Assembly: GCF_021129235.1 (NCBI RefSeq)
Contig: NZ_JAJOMA010000023.1
Location: 49,929-113,928 of the forward strand
Direction of reading: 5' to 3'
Source of the DNA: Kineosporia mesophila
GTDB taxonomy: Bacteria; Actinomycetota; Actinomycetes; Actinomycetales; Kineosporiaceae
Length of the DNA stretch: 64,000 nucleotides
Both the position numbers and the translations under genes were made by a program. The notes beneath the pieces are model-generated. The model was not told where the DNA came from. It worked only from the letters and a program-made list of their open reading frames with translations, and made no database searches. Of this stretch, positions 1 to 10,165 are shown piece after piece. Within the stretch, counting starts at the first letter, position 1. Every line of letters starts with the position of its first letter.

Positions 1-2
1 AG

Positions 3-1290
3 TTATGGGGGCTGGTGGCCACGTCGTCGGTAGTGGCAGCGCCGGGCTCGGGCTTGATGGGCCCGGCGCCAGGACGAGCGGTGCAGGACGTGGCTGGGGT
101 CGGATATCTGGTTCCAGACGAGCTGGTTGATCAGGTGTCGGATTTCGGGAACGGTGAGCGGGATCAGACGGCCGGGGCCGGTGTGGATGGTGGGACCGTT
201 TTCATGGTCCTCTTTTTCGTCCGGCCGGCCTGGGTAGTCGGGTGGCGTGATCGTTCCTGGGCGGCGGTGACGGTCAGGAAGGCGTGAGCGAGCATGGACA
301 GGGTGATGTGCCGGTACCAGCCGCTGTACTGGCGGACCTGGTAATGATCCAGTCCCGTCTGGCCTTTCGCCGTCTGGAAGGTCTCCTCGATGGCCCAGCG
401 AATCCCGGCGACCCGGGCCAGTTCCTCCCGTGTGGTGGACTCGGGGGCATAGCACAGGTAGTAGGCCAGGTCTGTGGGGTCCTCGATACTGCGGCGGGCC
501 AGCAGCCAGTACACCGAATCCGGGTGCTGCGGGCCGCGAACCCGAACGCGGATCCGGGATCGTTCCCGATGATCACGCGCTGTTTCACCGCGACCGCCAG
601 AACATAGCTGTAGCCGAGTTCTTCGCAGCGCACCCGCAACCGGTAGTGCTGCCCGTAGACCTCATCTGCCGTGACCCAGCCCGCGCTCACCCCCGCCCGA
701 ATCCCGGCGGCGTGCGCACGCTCCAGCATGACAATGGCCAGCTCGGGCTTGGTCGCGAACTCGACATCCTGCCCGATTCCCGCCCCGGCACAACGATCCC
801 GGTCCTCGAACCAGCCCGCAGGCACATACAGCTCACGGTCCAGGAACGTGCGACCGGCCGGGCCCGCATACGCCAGGAACACCCCGATCTGGCAGTTCTC
901 GATCCGCCCGGCCGTGCCCGAGTACTGCCGGGACACCCCCGCCGAACGCGTGCCCTTCTTCAGGAACCCGGTCTCATCCAGAACCAGGACCCCGCCCGGA
1001 TCACCAATATTCGCCATCACGTAGTCACGCACATCATCGCGCACCAGGTCCGGGTCCCAGCCCGCGGTGGACAGCAGCCGCTGCATCCCGTCCGGCCGGG
1101 CATGCCCGGCTTGTTCCGACAGCGTCCAGGAGTTCTTGCGCTCGGTCGAGGACAGCAGCCCCCGCACATACTCCACAGCACAAGCCCGAGGCTCCGACCT
1201 GGCAAAACGCGCCCCGATCAGATCCCCGAGCCCGTCCAGACCCCCGGCCCACTCCTCCACCCGCGCCACGCACAGATCATCCCCCACCAC
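3..1290 (-). pseudogene. IS701-family transposase, frameshifted
   Basis: The reading frame from 1290 downwards encodes the N-terminal two thirds of an IS701-type DDE transposase, with the family stretches LVLDETGFLKKG and QYSGTAGRIENCQ and the DEVYG motif. Around 515-560 the match jumps to another frame ([39 protein letters not shown]). Near 170-250 it jumps again to a third frame carrying the usual C-terminus ([14 protein letters not shown], ending in an Arg-rich RARRCHYRRR tail). The order of conserved blocks is complete, so the gene was full length and was later broken by two frameshifts. It is probably inactive. The C-terminus runs to the window edge, so the element's left end is not seen, and I did not find convincing terminal repeats. 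Confidence 0.85.
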
Positions 1291-1651
1291 GCATGATCAC
1301 CACACGAAAAGCCGAGATCAGCACAGAAACACTCAAGAGTGCACCACAAGTGCGACTGTAGTATTAAAAGCACCTATGTCAAGAACGGTGCTTCCTACAC
1401 CGGCATCGGCGACGCCGCCGACGGATCCGTGCGGACCAAGTCCACGACGATCAAGAACCCCGGAGACCGTCACCCGCAGAGGGTTGAAGCACTGCCTGCT
1501 GATCTGCTCAGGCCGGACTGTTTCCGCCTGTTCGCTGTCGTTCGGCCCGGCGCTGCAGACCGTTTAGACCGGTCCGCTCACCCCGGCGGGTGCGGTGAAA
1601 CCTGAACGAACAGTTGAGATTGATGAGGTCGAAGATGATTCCGCGCCATCA
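1291..1651. other. Intergenic, no supported gene
   Basis: About 360 bases between the IS701 transposase start and the acyltransferase stop. A short open frame (1339-1605) exists, but its translation looks like random GC-rich coding with no recognisable family and no ribosome binding site. The 1290-1380 part probably contains the IS701 end, but no inverted repeat could be paired. Confidence 0.5.
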
Positions 1652-3682
1652 TCAACGCGAAAGAGAAAGCTCGGAGACGAGTTTTGGCGTCAACAGCTGC
1701 TGGAGGCCGGATTCGATGAAGGGTGCCAGGGTTTGCGCGTAGGTGGCGGTGAGGTGGTAGGCGTCGCGGTAGATCAAGACATCGCCGGTCACGGCGGGAC
1801 ACTGCCGGGCGGTGCAGATGTGGTCGGTGAGGTCTAGCGACGGGACCTTGCTGAGCTTTGAGGCCGCCTGCAGCACGCCGGCGTTGCGGGTGGCGCGGTC
1901 GCGGGGTGTGGAGCAGGTTGCTAGATGGCCCAGGTGCAGACTGACGCAGTCGGCCGGGTTATTCTGCACCGTCGGGGTCTCCTGCAGGGTGATGACGGAG
2001 ATGTGCGCCCGTCGCAGCTGGGTCAACCGGCTGGCGGCGCCCCGGATCATCTCGTTCTGATTGGCTTTTCCGTGTAGCGGGGTGCCGTCTCGAGCCGTGA
2101 CGTAGAGGTCCAGGTCGCTGGTCACCACCAAGGCCGGCGGGCTGTCGAGCAGCCGCCGCAGCACGGACTGATTCCAGGCCAGGCAACTGTCGGCCTGCTG
2201 GGCCGTGACCGCGCGCCGGGCATCGGTGAAGGGACAGCTGGCCTTGGTCATCGACGTCAGGTGCCAGTGGCGTTCGCGGGCCACTTCCTGCAGAGCAGGA
2301 AGCCACTGGGCCATGCGGGAGTCGCCCACAGCCACGACCGAGGGCCCCTTTCTCGCGGCGCGGTAGTCGTACTCGCACGGATGCACCGTGGCCTCGGTGA
2401 GGCCGGTCTGGCAGTCTCGGGCGTAAAGGTCGGGCAGGTCCTGCAGGGCATTCGCGGGTGAGGGGGCCAAGGTGCTGGCCGATTTCTGTACCTCGACCGG
2501 TCGTCCAGCCCCGACCGGGTTGACCGGGGCGCCGAGGGACGGTGCCTGGGTCAGGGCGATACCGGCTGCACCGGATACCAGCATGAGGCTCAGGCCAAGG
2601 GCGATGCTCACCCGTGCGGTTGAGACTATTCGCAACCGGCGCAGCGGGTTTTCGAGAAGGTACGAGGTGAGGAACGCCAGGGCAATACTGATCGGCACGA
2701 TGGCCAGGCCGTCCCGGGTGCTCAGGGGAGCATCACGTGAGGCCAGGACGACCAGGGGCCAGTGCCACAGGTACAGCGGGTAGGAGATGTCTCCCACCCA
2801 GGTCAGGGGCCGCCGGGCGAGGATGAACGCCGAGGCGCCGAAGCTGACCAGGAGCATGGACGCCACGATCACCAGAATGGTCTGCGGCCCCGGCCATTTT
2901 GTGTCGGGCGTGACGAGAACCAGGGTCAGGCAGAGCAGCCCGAGTCCGATCCAGCCCAGTCCGGCCGAGGCCCGGCCGCTGCGTGGCTGCCCGGGGGGCA
3001 CGGCTGCGCACAGCGCGCCGGCTGCCAGTTCCCAGACACGATGCTGGGTGGTGAAGTAGGACTGGCTTCCCGTCGAGGTCAGGGCCAGAGCCAGTGATCC
3101 GAGCAGTACCACGGCGATCCCGGTCACGATGACGGCGGCCCGGCTGCGCAGTTTCAGCAGGACCAGCAGCAGGAGTGGCCAGAACAGATAGAACTGCTCC
3201 TCGACCGACAGCGACCAGAAGTGCTGCAACGGGCCGGGAGCCATGCCCTGGTGCAGGTAGTCGACCGCCTGCCCGGCCAGCCGCCAGTTGAGCACGTACC
3301 CGGCCGCCGCGACGGCATCCAGACCGACCGTCCGCCACTGCGAGGCCGGCAGCAGGGCCCAGGTCAGTGCGCAGGTGGCCACCAGCACCAGCGATCCCGC
3401 GGGCAGTAGCCGCCGGGCTCGCCGGGCCCAGAACGACAGCAACGAGATCCGGCCCGTCTGCTCGTGCTCACGCAGCAGCAGACCCGTGATGAGGAAGCCG
3501 GAGATGACGAAAAAGACGTCCACGCCGATAAATCCGGAATCCGGACCGAGACCGGTGTGATAGAGCAGCACCAGAAGCACGGCCACGCCGCGCAGTCCCT
3601 GAATGTGCGGGCGATGCAAACTCTCCCGCCGGATCGGGCGAATGCTTGCTCGGGCAGGGTACGGGGCGGTCGGGGCTGGCAA
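1652..3682 (-). CDS. Acyltransferase-3/SGNH O-acyltransferase (OafA-like)
   Basis: A 676-aa membrane O-acyltransferase. The N-terminal half (about residues 20-370) is an acyltransferase-3 domain with many membrane helices. It shows the family opening IQGLRGVAVLLVLLYH, the FIGVDVFFVISGFLITG loop, an FWARRARRLLPA segment and the FWSLSVEEQFYLFWP motif. The C-terminal half (about 440-676) is a periplasmic/extracellular SGNH-type domain with the nucleophile block VAVGDSRMAQW and a late DAYHLTATYA block that carries the Asp/His pair. Such fusions acetylate or acylate cell-wall polysaccharide, peptidoglycan or secreted glycans; the acceptor here is unknown. It is transcribed alone, divergently from the small membrane protein at 3860. 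Length and motif order are normal for the family and no damage is seen. Confidence 0.9.
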   Translation of the reverse strand: MPAPTAPYPARASIRPIRRESLHRPHIQGLRGVAVLLVLLYHTGLGPDSGFIGVDVFFVISGFLITGLLLREHEQTGRISLLSFWARRARRLLPAGSLVLVATCALTWALLPASQWRTVGLDAVAAAGYVLNWRLAGQAVDYLHQGMAPGPLQHFWSLSVEEQFYLFWPLLLLVLLKLRSRAAVIVTGIAVVLLGSLALALTSTGSQSYFTTQHRVWELAAGALCAAVPPGQPRSGRASAGLGWIGLGLLCLTLVLVTPDTKWPGPQTILVIVASMLLVSFGASAFILARRPLTWVGDISYPLYLWHWPLVVLASRDAPLSTRDGLAIVPISIALAFLTSYLLENPLRRLRIVSTARVSIALGLSLMLVSGAAGIALTQAPSLGAPVNPVGAGRPVEVQKSASTLAPSPANALQDLPDLYARDCQTGLTEATVHPCEYDYRAARKGPSVVAVGDSRMAQWLPALQEVARERHWHLTSMTKASCPFTDARRAVTAQQADSCLAWNQSVLRRLLDSPPALVVTSDLDLYVTARDGTPLHGKANQNEMIRGAASRLTQLRRAHISVITLQETPTVQNNPADCVSLHLGHLATCSTPRDRATRNAGVLQAASKLSKVPSLDLTDHICTARQCPAVTGDVLIYRDAYHLTATYAQTLAPFIESGLQQLLTPKLVSELSLSR

Positions 3683-3859
3683 CAGAAGATCCTTGGGTCG
3701 GCGGTGGCGGTGCTCTTACCGTCGTCGGTGAACCGGCCCCGGCACATCAGCCCCCGATCGCATCTTCTTCGGCTCGCCACTGCAACTGGGGTCGTACAAC
3801 GGCCCGGGAAAGATCGGTTCGCGGGTGGACACGTCGGCACCGGCCGGTAGGCCACGCTG

Positions 3860-4285
3860 ATGGATAGGCGCAAGTCCCTCCACCAGATCTCGCGAGGACA
3901 GCCTGACGAGTTACGTACAGCCCGAACCGACGCGGAAAACAACCCGGAACATCGTGATCGCAGTGATGTCCTGGTTCTGCTGGCCGGCGTCTTCCTGGGG
4001 GTGAGTGTGCTCTGGCAGTCCCAGCTCGGCGCGAGCAAGGCGTCCGCGGCGGACTGCCGGAAGGCCCAGAAGCTGATCGACGACTCCCAGGACGTGCCCA
4101 TCAAGAAGGCGGAGCGGGAGGCCTGTCACGTGACGTACGGCGCGGAATGGGAAACCCTCGAGGAGGGGTACCTCCAGAACTCGGTCGCCCAGGACGTCGA
4201 GGTTCATTACAAAAGGGCCGCCGGAGGCACATTCCCCCTGACCCAGAAAGAGTTCGACGACGTGGTCGACGGGGCGAACTCATAA
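3860..4285 (+). CDS. Small membrane-anchored hypothetical protein
   Basis: A 141-aa protein with a charged N-terminus, one hydrophobic helix (VLVLLAGVFLGVSVLW, about residues 37-52) and a soluble tail with two Cys (AADCRKAQ, EACHVTYG) and many charged residues. The topology suggests a single-pass protein with an exported C-terminal domain. I do not recognise a family. Its stop codon overlaps the start of the ABC ATPase by one base (TAATG), so the two are very likely co-transcribed and translationally coupled. It may be an accessory part of that transporter, but this is inference from position only. Confidence 0.6.
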   Translation: MDRRKSLHQISRGQPDELRTARTDAENNPEHRDRSDVLVLLAGVFLGVSVLWQSQLGASKASAADCRKAQKLIDDSQDVPIKKAEREACHVTYGAEWETLEEGYLQNSVAQDVEVHYKRAAGGTFPLTQKEFDDVVDGANS

Positions 4286-5079
4286 TGAGACACCGAGCTG
4301 AAGATGCCGGTCAACGTCCAGGTGAGCGCCAAGTGAGCACCGGCAGAGTGTTTTCCGCGGTCCAGGTGGTCAAGACCTACGGTTTCGGGGAAACCTCGGT
4401 GCGGGCCCTCGGCCAGGTCTCGGTCGGCTTCGAAAGCGGCCGGTTCACGGCCATCAAGGGCCCCTCGGGTTCGGGCAAGTCCACGCTCATGCACTGCCTG
4501 GCCGGACTGGACACGATCACCAGCGGCCAGATCTGGGTGGGCGGGACCGAACTGAGCACTCTGTCAGACCGTGACCTGACCCGGCCGCGCCGCGACCGGA
4601 TTGGGTTCATCTTCCAGGCCTTCAACCTCGTTCCCCATCTGAGCGCGCTTAAGAACATCACGCTGCCGCTGGCCCTGACCGGCCGCCCGCACGGCCCGGG
4701 GCTGATGGATCACCTGGTGGGGGTCCCGGGGATCGGTGGACGTCTGTCGCACGGGTCGGCAGAGCTGTCCGGCGGTCAGCAGCAGCGCGTGGCCATCGTC
4801 CGAGGGCTGATCTCCCGGCCCGCAGTTGTCTTCGCCGACGAGCCCACCGGCAATCTGGACTCGCGCTCCAGTGACGAAGTCCTGAGCCTGCTGCAGAGCC
4901 TGACCATGGATCGGGGCCAGACCACGGTGATGGTCACACACGACGGCGCCACCGCGGCCTGCGCCCACCGGGCGGTGCTGCTGAGCGACAACCGGGTCGT
5001 GAACGACATCCCGGCCCCGTCCGTAGCCTCCGTCGTCGCGGCGATGGCGGGCCTGCGAGGTGCGTCATCGCCGCGCTGA
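4285..5079 (+). CDS. ABC transporter ATPase, MacB/LolD type
   Basis: A 264-aa ATPase subunit if started at the ATG of 4285; a GTG at 4333 is an alternative and gives a more typical N-terminus. All nucleotide-binding motifs are intact: Walker A GPSGSGKST, Q-loop in FIFQAFNLVPH, signature ELSGGQQQRVAI, Walker B VVFADEPTGNLDS, and the H-loop His in MVTHD. The LDS..SDEVL and NLVPH features place it in the MacB/LolD/FtsE-like group, which pairs with FtsX-type permeases that move lipids, peptides or antibiotics or act as mechanotransmitters. The next gene is such a permease but is broken, so this ATPase is probably orphaned even though its own frame is intact. Confidence 0.9.
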   Translation: MRHRAEDAGQRPGERQVSTGRVFSAVQVVKTYGFGETSVRALGQVSVGFESGRFTAIKGPSGSGKSTLMHCLAGLDTITSGQIWVGGTELSTLSDRDLTRPRRDRIGFIFQAFNLVPHLSALKNITLPLALTGRPHGPGLMDHLVGVPGIGGRLSHGSAELSGGQQQRVAIVRGLISRPAVVFADEPTGNLDSRSSDEVLSLLQSLTMDRGQTTVMVTHDGATAACAHRAVLLSDNRVVNDIPAPSVASVVAAMAGLRGASSPR

Positions 5080-5902
5080 ACCTCACCGTCCTGGGGACCC
5101 AGGTCGCCGGGATGCGCCGCCGGCCCAGCCGCATCGCCCTGACCGGACTGGCCGTCATCGCCGCCTCGCTGATGGTCCTCTGCGCCGTCTTGGCCCAGTG
5201 GGTCACCACGGAGATCTTCTTCAGCTCCGTCCCAATCGCGGCCTCCGTCGTCGTCAGCGGCGCACCGGGTACCGTGCTTGAGCCGAAGACCCTGGCGACG
5301 ATCCAGGGCCTGCCCTCGGCGGAATCGGCCGTGGGGCGGATCGAGGTCACGCTCGGGTGCCCGCCCACGGCAACCGCGAGCTCGTCCTCGCCTCGGACGC
5401 GGGCCAGGGCGACCTGGCCGAGTACCTGGTCACCTCTGGCACGTTCCCGAGTCACTCCGGCGAGATTGCGGTGAGCCGCGCCATGGCGAGGGACTGGGAC
5501 CTCTGCCTCGGATCCACCTGCCCTCGGCCTGGTCGGGCTCGCCCTACTCGTCTCCCTGGTCGGGGTCACCACCACGATGTCCCTGACGGTCGTGGAGCGT
5601 ACCCGGGAGTTCGGCTTACTGCGGGCCCTGATCTGTAACGCTCGGGGCTGCGGCGCCTGATCGGGCTGGAGTCCTCGCTGTACGAAGCGGTCGGTGCCGT
5701 GCTGGGCATCGCGATCGGGGTGCCCCACGCCTGGATGGCCTTCCGGACGCTCAATCTCGGCACCGGGCTGAGCGTCTCCGGGATTCGGCTCCTGCAGGTC
5801 GCGCTCCTGCTGATCCTGGTCACCCTGCTGGCCGGGCTGCTTCCCGCGCGCCGGGCGATCCGGCTCAGCCCGATGATGGCGCTGGGATCCGGCGCGGCAT
5901 GA
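5064..5902 (+). pseudogene. FtsX/MacB-type permease, truncated and frameshifted
   Basis: The reading frame around 5112 encodes a first membrane helix (IALTGLAVIAASLMVLCAVLAQW) and the start of an external domain. It then shifts near 5355 (continuation RELVLASDAGQGDLAEYLVTSG) and again near 5515 into a frame with [34 protein letters not shown] and [28 protein letters not shown] and PARRAIRLSP are the hallmark FtsX-domain segments before and after the last helices. The total is only about 280 codons, whereas actinomycete MacB-like permeases usually have two FtsX modules and around 800 residues, so there is also a large internal deletion. No good start codon is present: the frame just upstream has GTC where ATG or GTG is expected. 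The gene is almost certainly non-functional. Confidence 0.75.
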
Positions 5903-5934
5903 AGCCCTGACCCGTCACAGCCTTCCCGGCGGCC

Positions 5935-7095
5935 GTGCGACGCGAGTGGGCGGCCGTGGGATTCTGGCGGGCGCTGAGCCTGGATCTGGTGATCGCCCCC
6001 GGCTTCGGGGCGTTCGTGGTGAACGACGAGATCCACGGCGTCCGCGACCTGCTGACCGGACTGCTGATGGCGATCACCCTGGCCGGCCGGCGCTCTCGCC
6101 GACCGGGTGATCGGGACGATCCAGGCCTGTCCGTGGCCTATCTGTTCCTGGCCGGCGGCACCTTCCGGGTCGCCGACCTGGCGGTGATCGTGGCCAAGGC
6201 GGGGACCGTCGTCCTGGATCGCCGCCCGTCCGCGGTCTATCCGTCCGGAACGGCGACTCTGGCCTGGACCCTCACGGTGCAGATCGCCAGCAACGGTCTC
6301 CCGGCCGCGCCGAAGGATCTGGCCGGGCCGGGCAGCGTGGCCGCGGTCTGGCTCATGGCCTACGTGCTGCGGACACGATTCCTGATCATCGAGATGCTGA
6401 AGGCGCGGGCGGTTAAGGCCGAGCGCGAACGCGAATATCTATACCGGATCGCCCTGGCCGACCAGCGTTCGGCGATCGCCCGGGAACTGCACGACGTGGT
6501 CGCCCACAGCTCGGCCGTCATGGTCATCCAGGCCGACGGCGCCGGTTACGTCTTGCCCGCACAGGCCGAGCAGGCCCGGGCCGCCCTGAAGACGATCTCC
6601 AGTGTCGGACGAGAGGCCCTGGGAGACATGCACAACATTGTCGACGTCCTGCGCGGCGACACCGATGGGCTGGGGGACTCCTGGTGGCAGGAGAGTGGCT
6701 ACCGTCGCGTCAGCCTTGACTCGCTCGAGGACATGGCCGAACGGGCCCGGGCCTGGCGGTCGACATCTCGGTCGAGAGGTCGCCGCATGAGGTCTCGCCC
6801 GGTGAGGAACTCACGATCATCCGGATCGTGCAGGAGAGCCTGACGCACACGCTGCGGACGCCGGCGCCTCGGCCCGGGTCTGGGTGCGGCTGGGCTTCTC
6901 CCAGGGCCGGGCCGTGCTCGAGGACGAAGGCCGCGGCACCCGGATGACCGCCGGCACCTCGTTGGAAAGGTACGGATCCGGATTGCTCGGCATGCAGGAA
7001 CGAGTGAACACCCACGCGGGCGAACTGGCCGTCGGGCCGCGACCCGGCGGGGCTGGACGGCCCGCGCCGTCCTCGCACTGAAGGCGGCGCAGTGA
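5935..7095 (+). pseudogene. Sensor histidine kinase (NarL-type partner), frameshifted
   Basis: The N-terminal region has several hydrophobic segments. It is followed by a HisKA_3 dimerisation/phosphoacceptor block with the expected His (AIARELHDVVAHSSAVMV). Around 6760 the frame is lost and continues elsewhere with DISVERSPHEVSPGEELTI, then another shift near 6870 gives VWVRLGFSQGRAVLEDEG and GSGLLGMQERV, remnants of the HATPase_c domain. The ATP-lid G-box region is degraded and the usual N-box Asn is not clear. The last frame ends at a TGA that overlaps the GTG start of the response regulator (GTGA), the normal arrangement of such pairs. This is therefore a decayed kinase of the two-component system that probably controlled the adjacent ABC transporter. 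Confidence 0.75.
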
Positions 7096-7766
7096 CCGTC
7101 AGGGTCGTCGTCGTTGACGACCAGGCCCTGATCAGTGGCGGTTTCGCCATGCTGATCCAGGCCCAGGACAACCTGAGCGTGGTCGGCAAGGCCGGCGACG
7201 GGGCCGAGGCCCTGCGGTTGCTGAGCCGGGTGAGGGCCGACGTGGTCGTCATGGACATCCGCATGCCGGGGATGGACGGTGTGACGGCCAAACGAATCTT
7301 TTGCGAAAGTGCTGATTCCCCCGAGGTCTTGGTGCTGAACACCTTTCGACACCAATGAGGACGCCTTGGCCGCCCTGCAGGCCGGGCCAGCGAATTCATG
7401 CTAAAAACCGTTCCGCCCGAGGAACTCTTGTCGTCCATCCGGGTAGTCGCCCTGCGGGTGACCCGGCTGCTGCTGGACCGTTTCGCCCGGCATCTGGCCC
7501 CGGACAGGCGCATCGACGACCGGCTGGCCGATCTGACCCAGCGCGAGCGGGAGATGCTGCGCCTGGTCGGTCAGGGCCTGAGCAACACCGAGATCGCCGA
7601 GGAACTGGTCATTGCCGAGGCCCCGGTCAAGACCCATCTGGGCCGGGTCCTGGCCAAACTCGCTCTGCGCGAACGTGTTCACGCCGTGGTCCTGGCCCAC
7701 GAGATCGGCCTGGCCAGCCCCGGGGGGCGCTCCGTGACGCGGGCTTGGAGTGCGACTGCGGTATGA
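7092..7766 (+). pseudogene. LuxR/NarL-type response regulator, frameshifted
   Basis: The receiver domain starts at GTG 7092 with VVVVDDQALI and carries the phosphoacceptor in VVMDIRMPGMDG. After VLVLNTF the frame terminates near 7356. The rest of the receiver and the LuxR helix-turn-helix continue in another frame (DRLADLTQREREMLRLVGQG, SNTEIAEELVIAEAPVKTHL) up to 7766. Both domains are recognisable in the right order, so a single frameshift near 7345-7365 splits them. With the broken kinase and permease next to it, the whole ABC/two-component module looks like one inactivated unit, possibly apart from the ATPase. Confidence 0.8.
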
Positions 7767-7871
7767 CATCGGCAGCAAGCGATCATACCCGGATCGGATG
7801 ACCGGACGTGGCCAGGTTCATAGGTTGGTTCACGTTGCCCAACCACAGTTCTTGCCACAGAAGAGGCTCTC

Positions 7872-10133
7872 GTGAAAATTGTCAGCCAGGCATCGGCTCG
7901 GGCCCGGACTCCCCGGCTGATCACCGGCACGGCCCTGGCCGTCTGCGCCGGACTGTCCCTGTCCGGGATGATGGCTTCGGGCATCACCCCGGCCAGGGCC
8001 TCGACGAGGGCCGTTCAGGCCGTCACCCCCGCCACGACCGAGGCCGTCCAGCCCTTCACCGTGCACCTGCTCACTGGTGAGCGACTGCGGGTGAGCGGCA
8101 CCCCGGGGCAGCCGGTGATCGCGGCCGAGAAGTCGGTCCGTGGCGGTGCACCGCAGATCATCACCTACACCTCCGGCCCGGACACCTACGCCGTACCCAC
8201 CTCGGCCCTGCCATACCTAGGGCGCTATCTCGACCTGAGCCTGTTCGACGTGGCCCAGGCACAGGGCTCTTCCGGCCGGGTTCCGGTGCGGCTGGCCTAT
8301 CACGGTGCCAGGCCGTCGATCCCGGGACTGACGCTGACGTCTGCCGCGTCGGGTCACGCGAGCGGATACCTCACCCGGACGTCCTCGTTCGCCTTCGGCA
8401 GGGCCCTTACCGCCGCCTGGAAGAGCGACAGCGGGACGGGGACGACCGTTCGGGGCGATGCCCTCTTCGCCGGGATCTCGCGGATCGAGTCTGCGGCCCC
8501 CGCCGGCGCGCAGCTGGCCCCCAGTTATCCGATGGTGACGCTGAAGGTCAAGGTGACCAACGTCAAGGGCAAGCCCATGCCCAGCGGGCTGGTCGCTATC
8601 GCCAGCGTCGACAAAGGCCGAAAAACCACGATCACCGCGATGGTGGACGACGGAGTGGCCCGGATCAGCATTCCGAAGGGCAACTACAGCGCCGCGATCT
8701 GGGACTCGCAGTTCAACTCCCGCACCCAGAAGAGCACGATGCAACTGGACACGGTCAGCGACTACTCGATCAACCGAACAATGCAGACACTGAAACTGGA
8801 TCTGCGCCGGGCCACCTCGGGCCGGACCACGGTCTCCGTTCCCCGTCCGGTGGCTCCGGCCTCACCAGACATGAACTGGCAGGTGCTGGCCGACGGCGGA
8901 TCCACGGCGCTGGAGACCGGTCCGCTGAATCTGATGGACGGCGACGCCCTCGACATCCGGTGGAGGCCCACCGAGCCGCCAGTCCACGGCAAGCAGCAGC
9001 TCATCCTGAACTGGCAGCTGAAGAACCCCGCGGGCCAGCCGAACTACCGGTACACGGTGGCCGCTCTGGAGGACCACGCCGTGCGCGATCCGTCTTACGT
9101 GTTCACCGACGCCGACCTGCACACCGTCACCTCCACCTACGTCCAGGACCGGTGGACCAAGCAGTCGCGGCTGCTTCGCCTGCCCTCCTTCGCGCTGTCC
9201 CGCTCGGGCGGCGGTGCGCTGGAACCGACGACCCCCAAGGGCACCCGGCAGGTGGAGTACGCCGGGGCGTACGGAGGGGAGGTCGAATGGTTCGAAACCG
9301 CCATGCAGACCGGCAAGGCACCCGAGGCAATCTGGGCGGATTCCCAGAACCACACCCTGCCGGCCGGGGCCTCCTCCGAACAGGTCTGGTTCCGGGGGCC
9401 ACTGACGCCGGGGATCCCCGACTACCATCCGACGAAGAGCATCAGTGGGATCACCCCCTTCTGCTCCTTCTGCCGAGCCGGACGACGCATGGCGCTCGTC
9501 CTCAATACGGGCCTGGACGCGGCCGGTAACCTGAACGAGAACTACCAGAACCCCGGCAGCTCGCAGCTGTACCGCAACGGCAAGCTGATTGCCTCAGGGA
9601 AGGACCGGCAGCTCCTGCTGGCCGCGGTCTCCCCGGGCCGGGCCACGTACCGGGCGGTATTCGACGTGGACCGCTCGATGGAAAGCGCCAAGCTCGCGAG
9701 TCACTCGCGCAGCGTGTACACGTTCGCCTCGAAGAAGGCCACGACCGGCCGGATTCCCTCCGGATTCGTCTGTCTGATCGGCAAAAAGTCGGAATGTCAG
9801 ACGCTTCCGGTACTCCAGGCGCACCTGGACCTGCCGCTCGACGACCACAACGAACTGCCGATCGGGCACTCGCCGATCAGCCTGCACCTGGCCCAGGTTC
9901 AGAACGCGCCGGCATCACCGATCATCACGGCCGGGCTGAAGATCCGACCGGCCGGAAGCACCCGGTGGACGACGGTCGCGCTCGCCTCTCAGGGCGACGG
10001 AACCTTCACCGGCGTCGTGGACACCGGCAAGGCCGGCTCCACCGTCGACATCCAGCTCACCGGCAGCGACCGCGCCGGCAGCACGGTGAGCCAGACCATC
10101 ACGAACGCCTACGCGATCAGGGCCGCCCGATGA
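7872..10133 (+). CDS. Secreted S8-protease-like accessory protein lacking a catalytic domain
   Basis: A 753-aa exported protein with a long signal peptide: basic start, hydrophobic core near residues 17-33, and a likely cleavage after ITPARA. The GTG start at 7872 is preceded by an AGAAGAGG-type site. Residues about 50-130 (VHLLTGERLRV, YAVPTSALPYL, LFDVAQA) resemble the N-terminal non-catalytic region found in large actinomycete subtilases. The rest is beta-rich and looks like the C-terminal domains of those proteins. No Asp-His-Ser subtilase motifs (GTxVAG, GTSMAxP) are present. The stop overlaps an ATG of the following S53 protease frame by four bases. A plausible role is a partner or wall-binding module for that protease; this is inference. 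Confidence 0.7.
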   Translation: MKIVSQASARARTPRLITGTALAVCAGLSLSGMMASGITPARASTRAVQAVTPATTEAVQPFTVHLLTGERLRVSGTPGQPVIAAEKSVRGGAPQIITYTSGPDTYAVPTSALPYLGRYLDLSLFDVAQAQGSSGRVPVRLAYHGARPSIPGLTLTSAASGHASGYLTRTSSFAFGRALTAAWKSDSGTGTTVRGDALFAGISRIESAAPAGAQLAPSYPMVTLKVKVTNVKGKPMPSGLVAIASVDKGRKTTITAMVDDGVARISIPKGNYSAAIWDSQFNSRTQKSTMQLDTVSDYSINRTMQTLKLDLRRATSGRTTVSVPRPVAPASPDMNWQVLADGGSTALETGPLNLMDGDALDIRWRPTEPPVHGKQQLILNWQLKNPAGQPNYRYTVAALEDHAVRDPSYVFTDADLHTVTSTYVQDRWTKQSRLLRLPSFALSRSGGGALEPTTPKGTRQVEYAGAYGGEVEWFETAMQTGKAPEAIWADSQNHTLPAGASSEQVWFRGPLTPGIPDYHPTKSISGITPFCSFCRAGRRMALVLNTGLDAAGNLNENYQNPGSSQLYRNGKLIASGKDRQLLLAAVSPGRATYRAVFDVDRSMESAKLASHSRSVYTFASKKATTGRIPSGFVCLIGKKSECQTLPVLQAHLDLPLDDHNELPIGHSPISLHLAQVQNAPASPIITAGLKIRPAGSTRWTTVALASQGDGTFTGVVDTGKAGSTVDIQLTGSDRAGSTVSQTITNAYAIRAAR

Positions 10134-10165
10134 GCCCGCGCCACCACCGGAAAGAGCTGAGAATT

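Noticed and set aside
1339..1605. A possible 88-aa gene after the IS701 remnant
   Set aside because: No ribosome site, no family likeness, and GC-rich random-looking composition.
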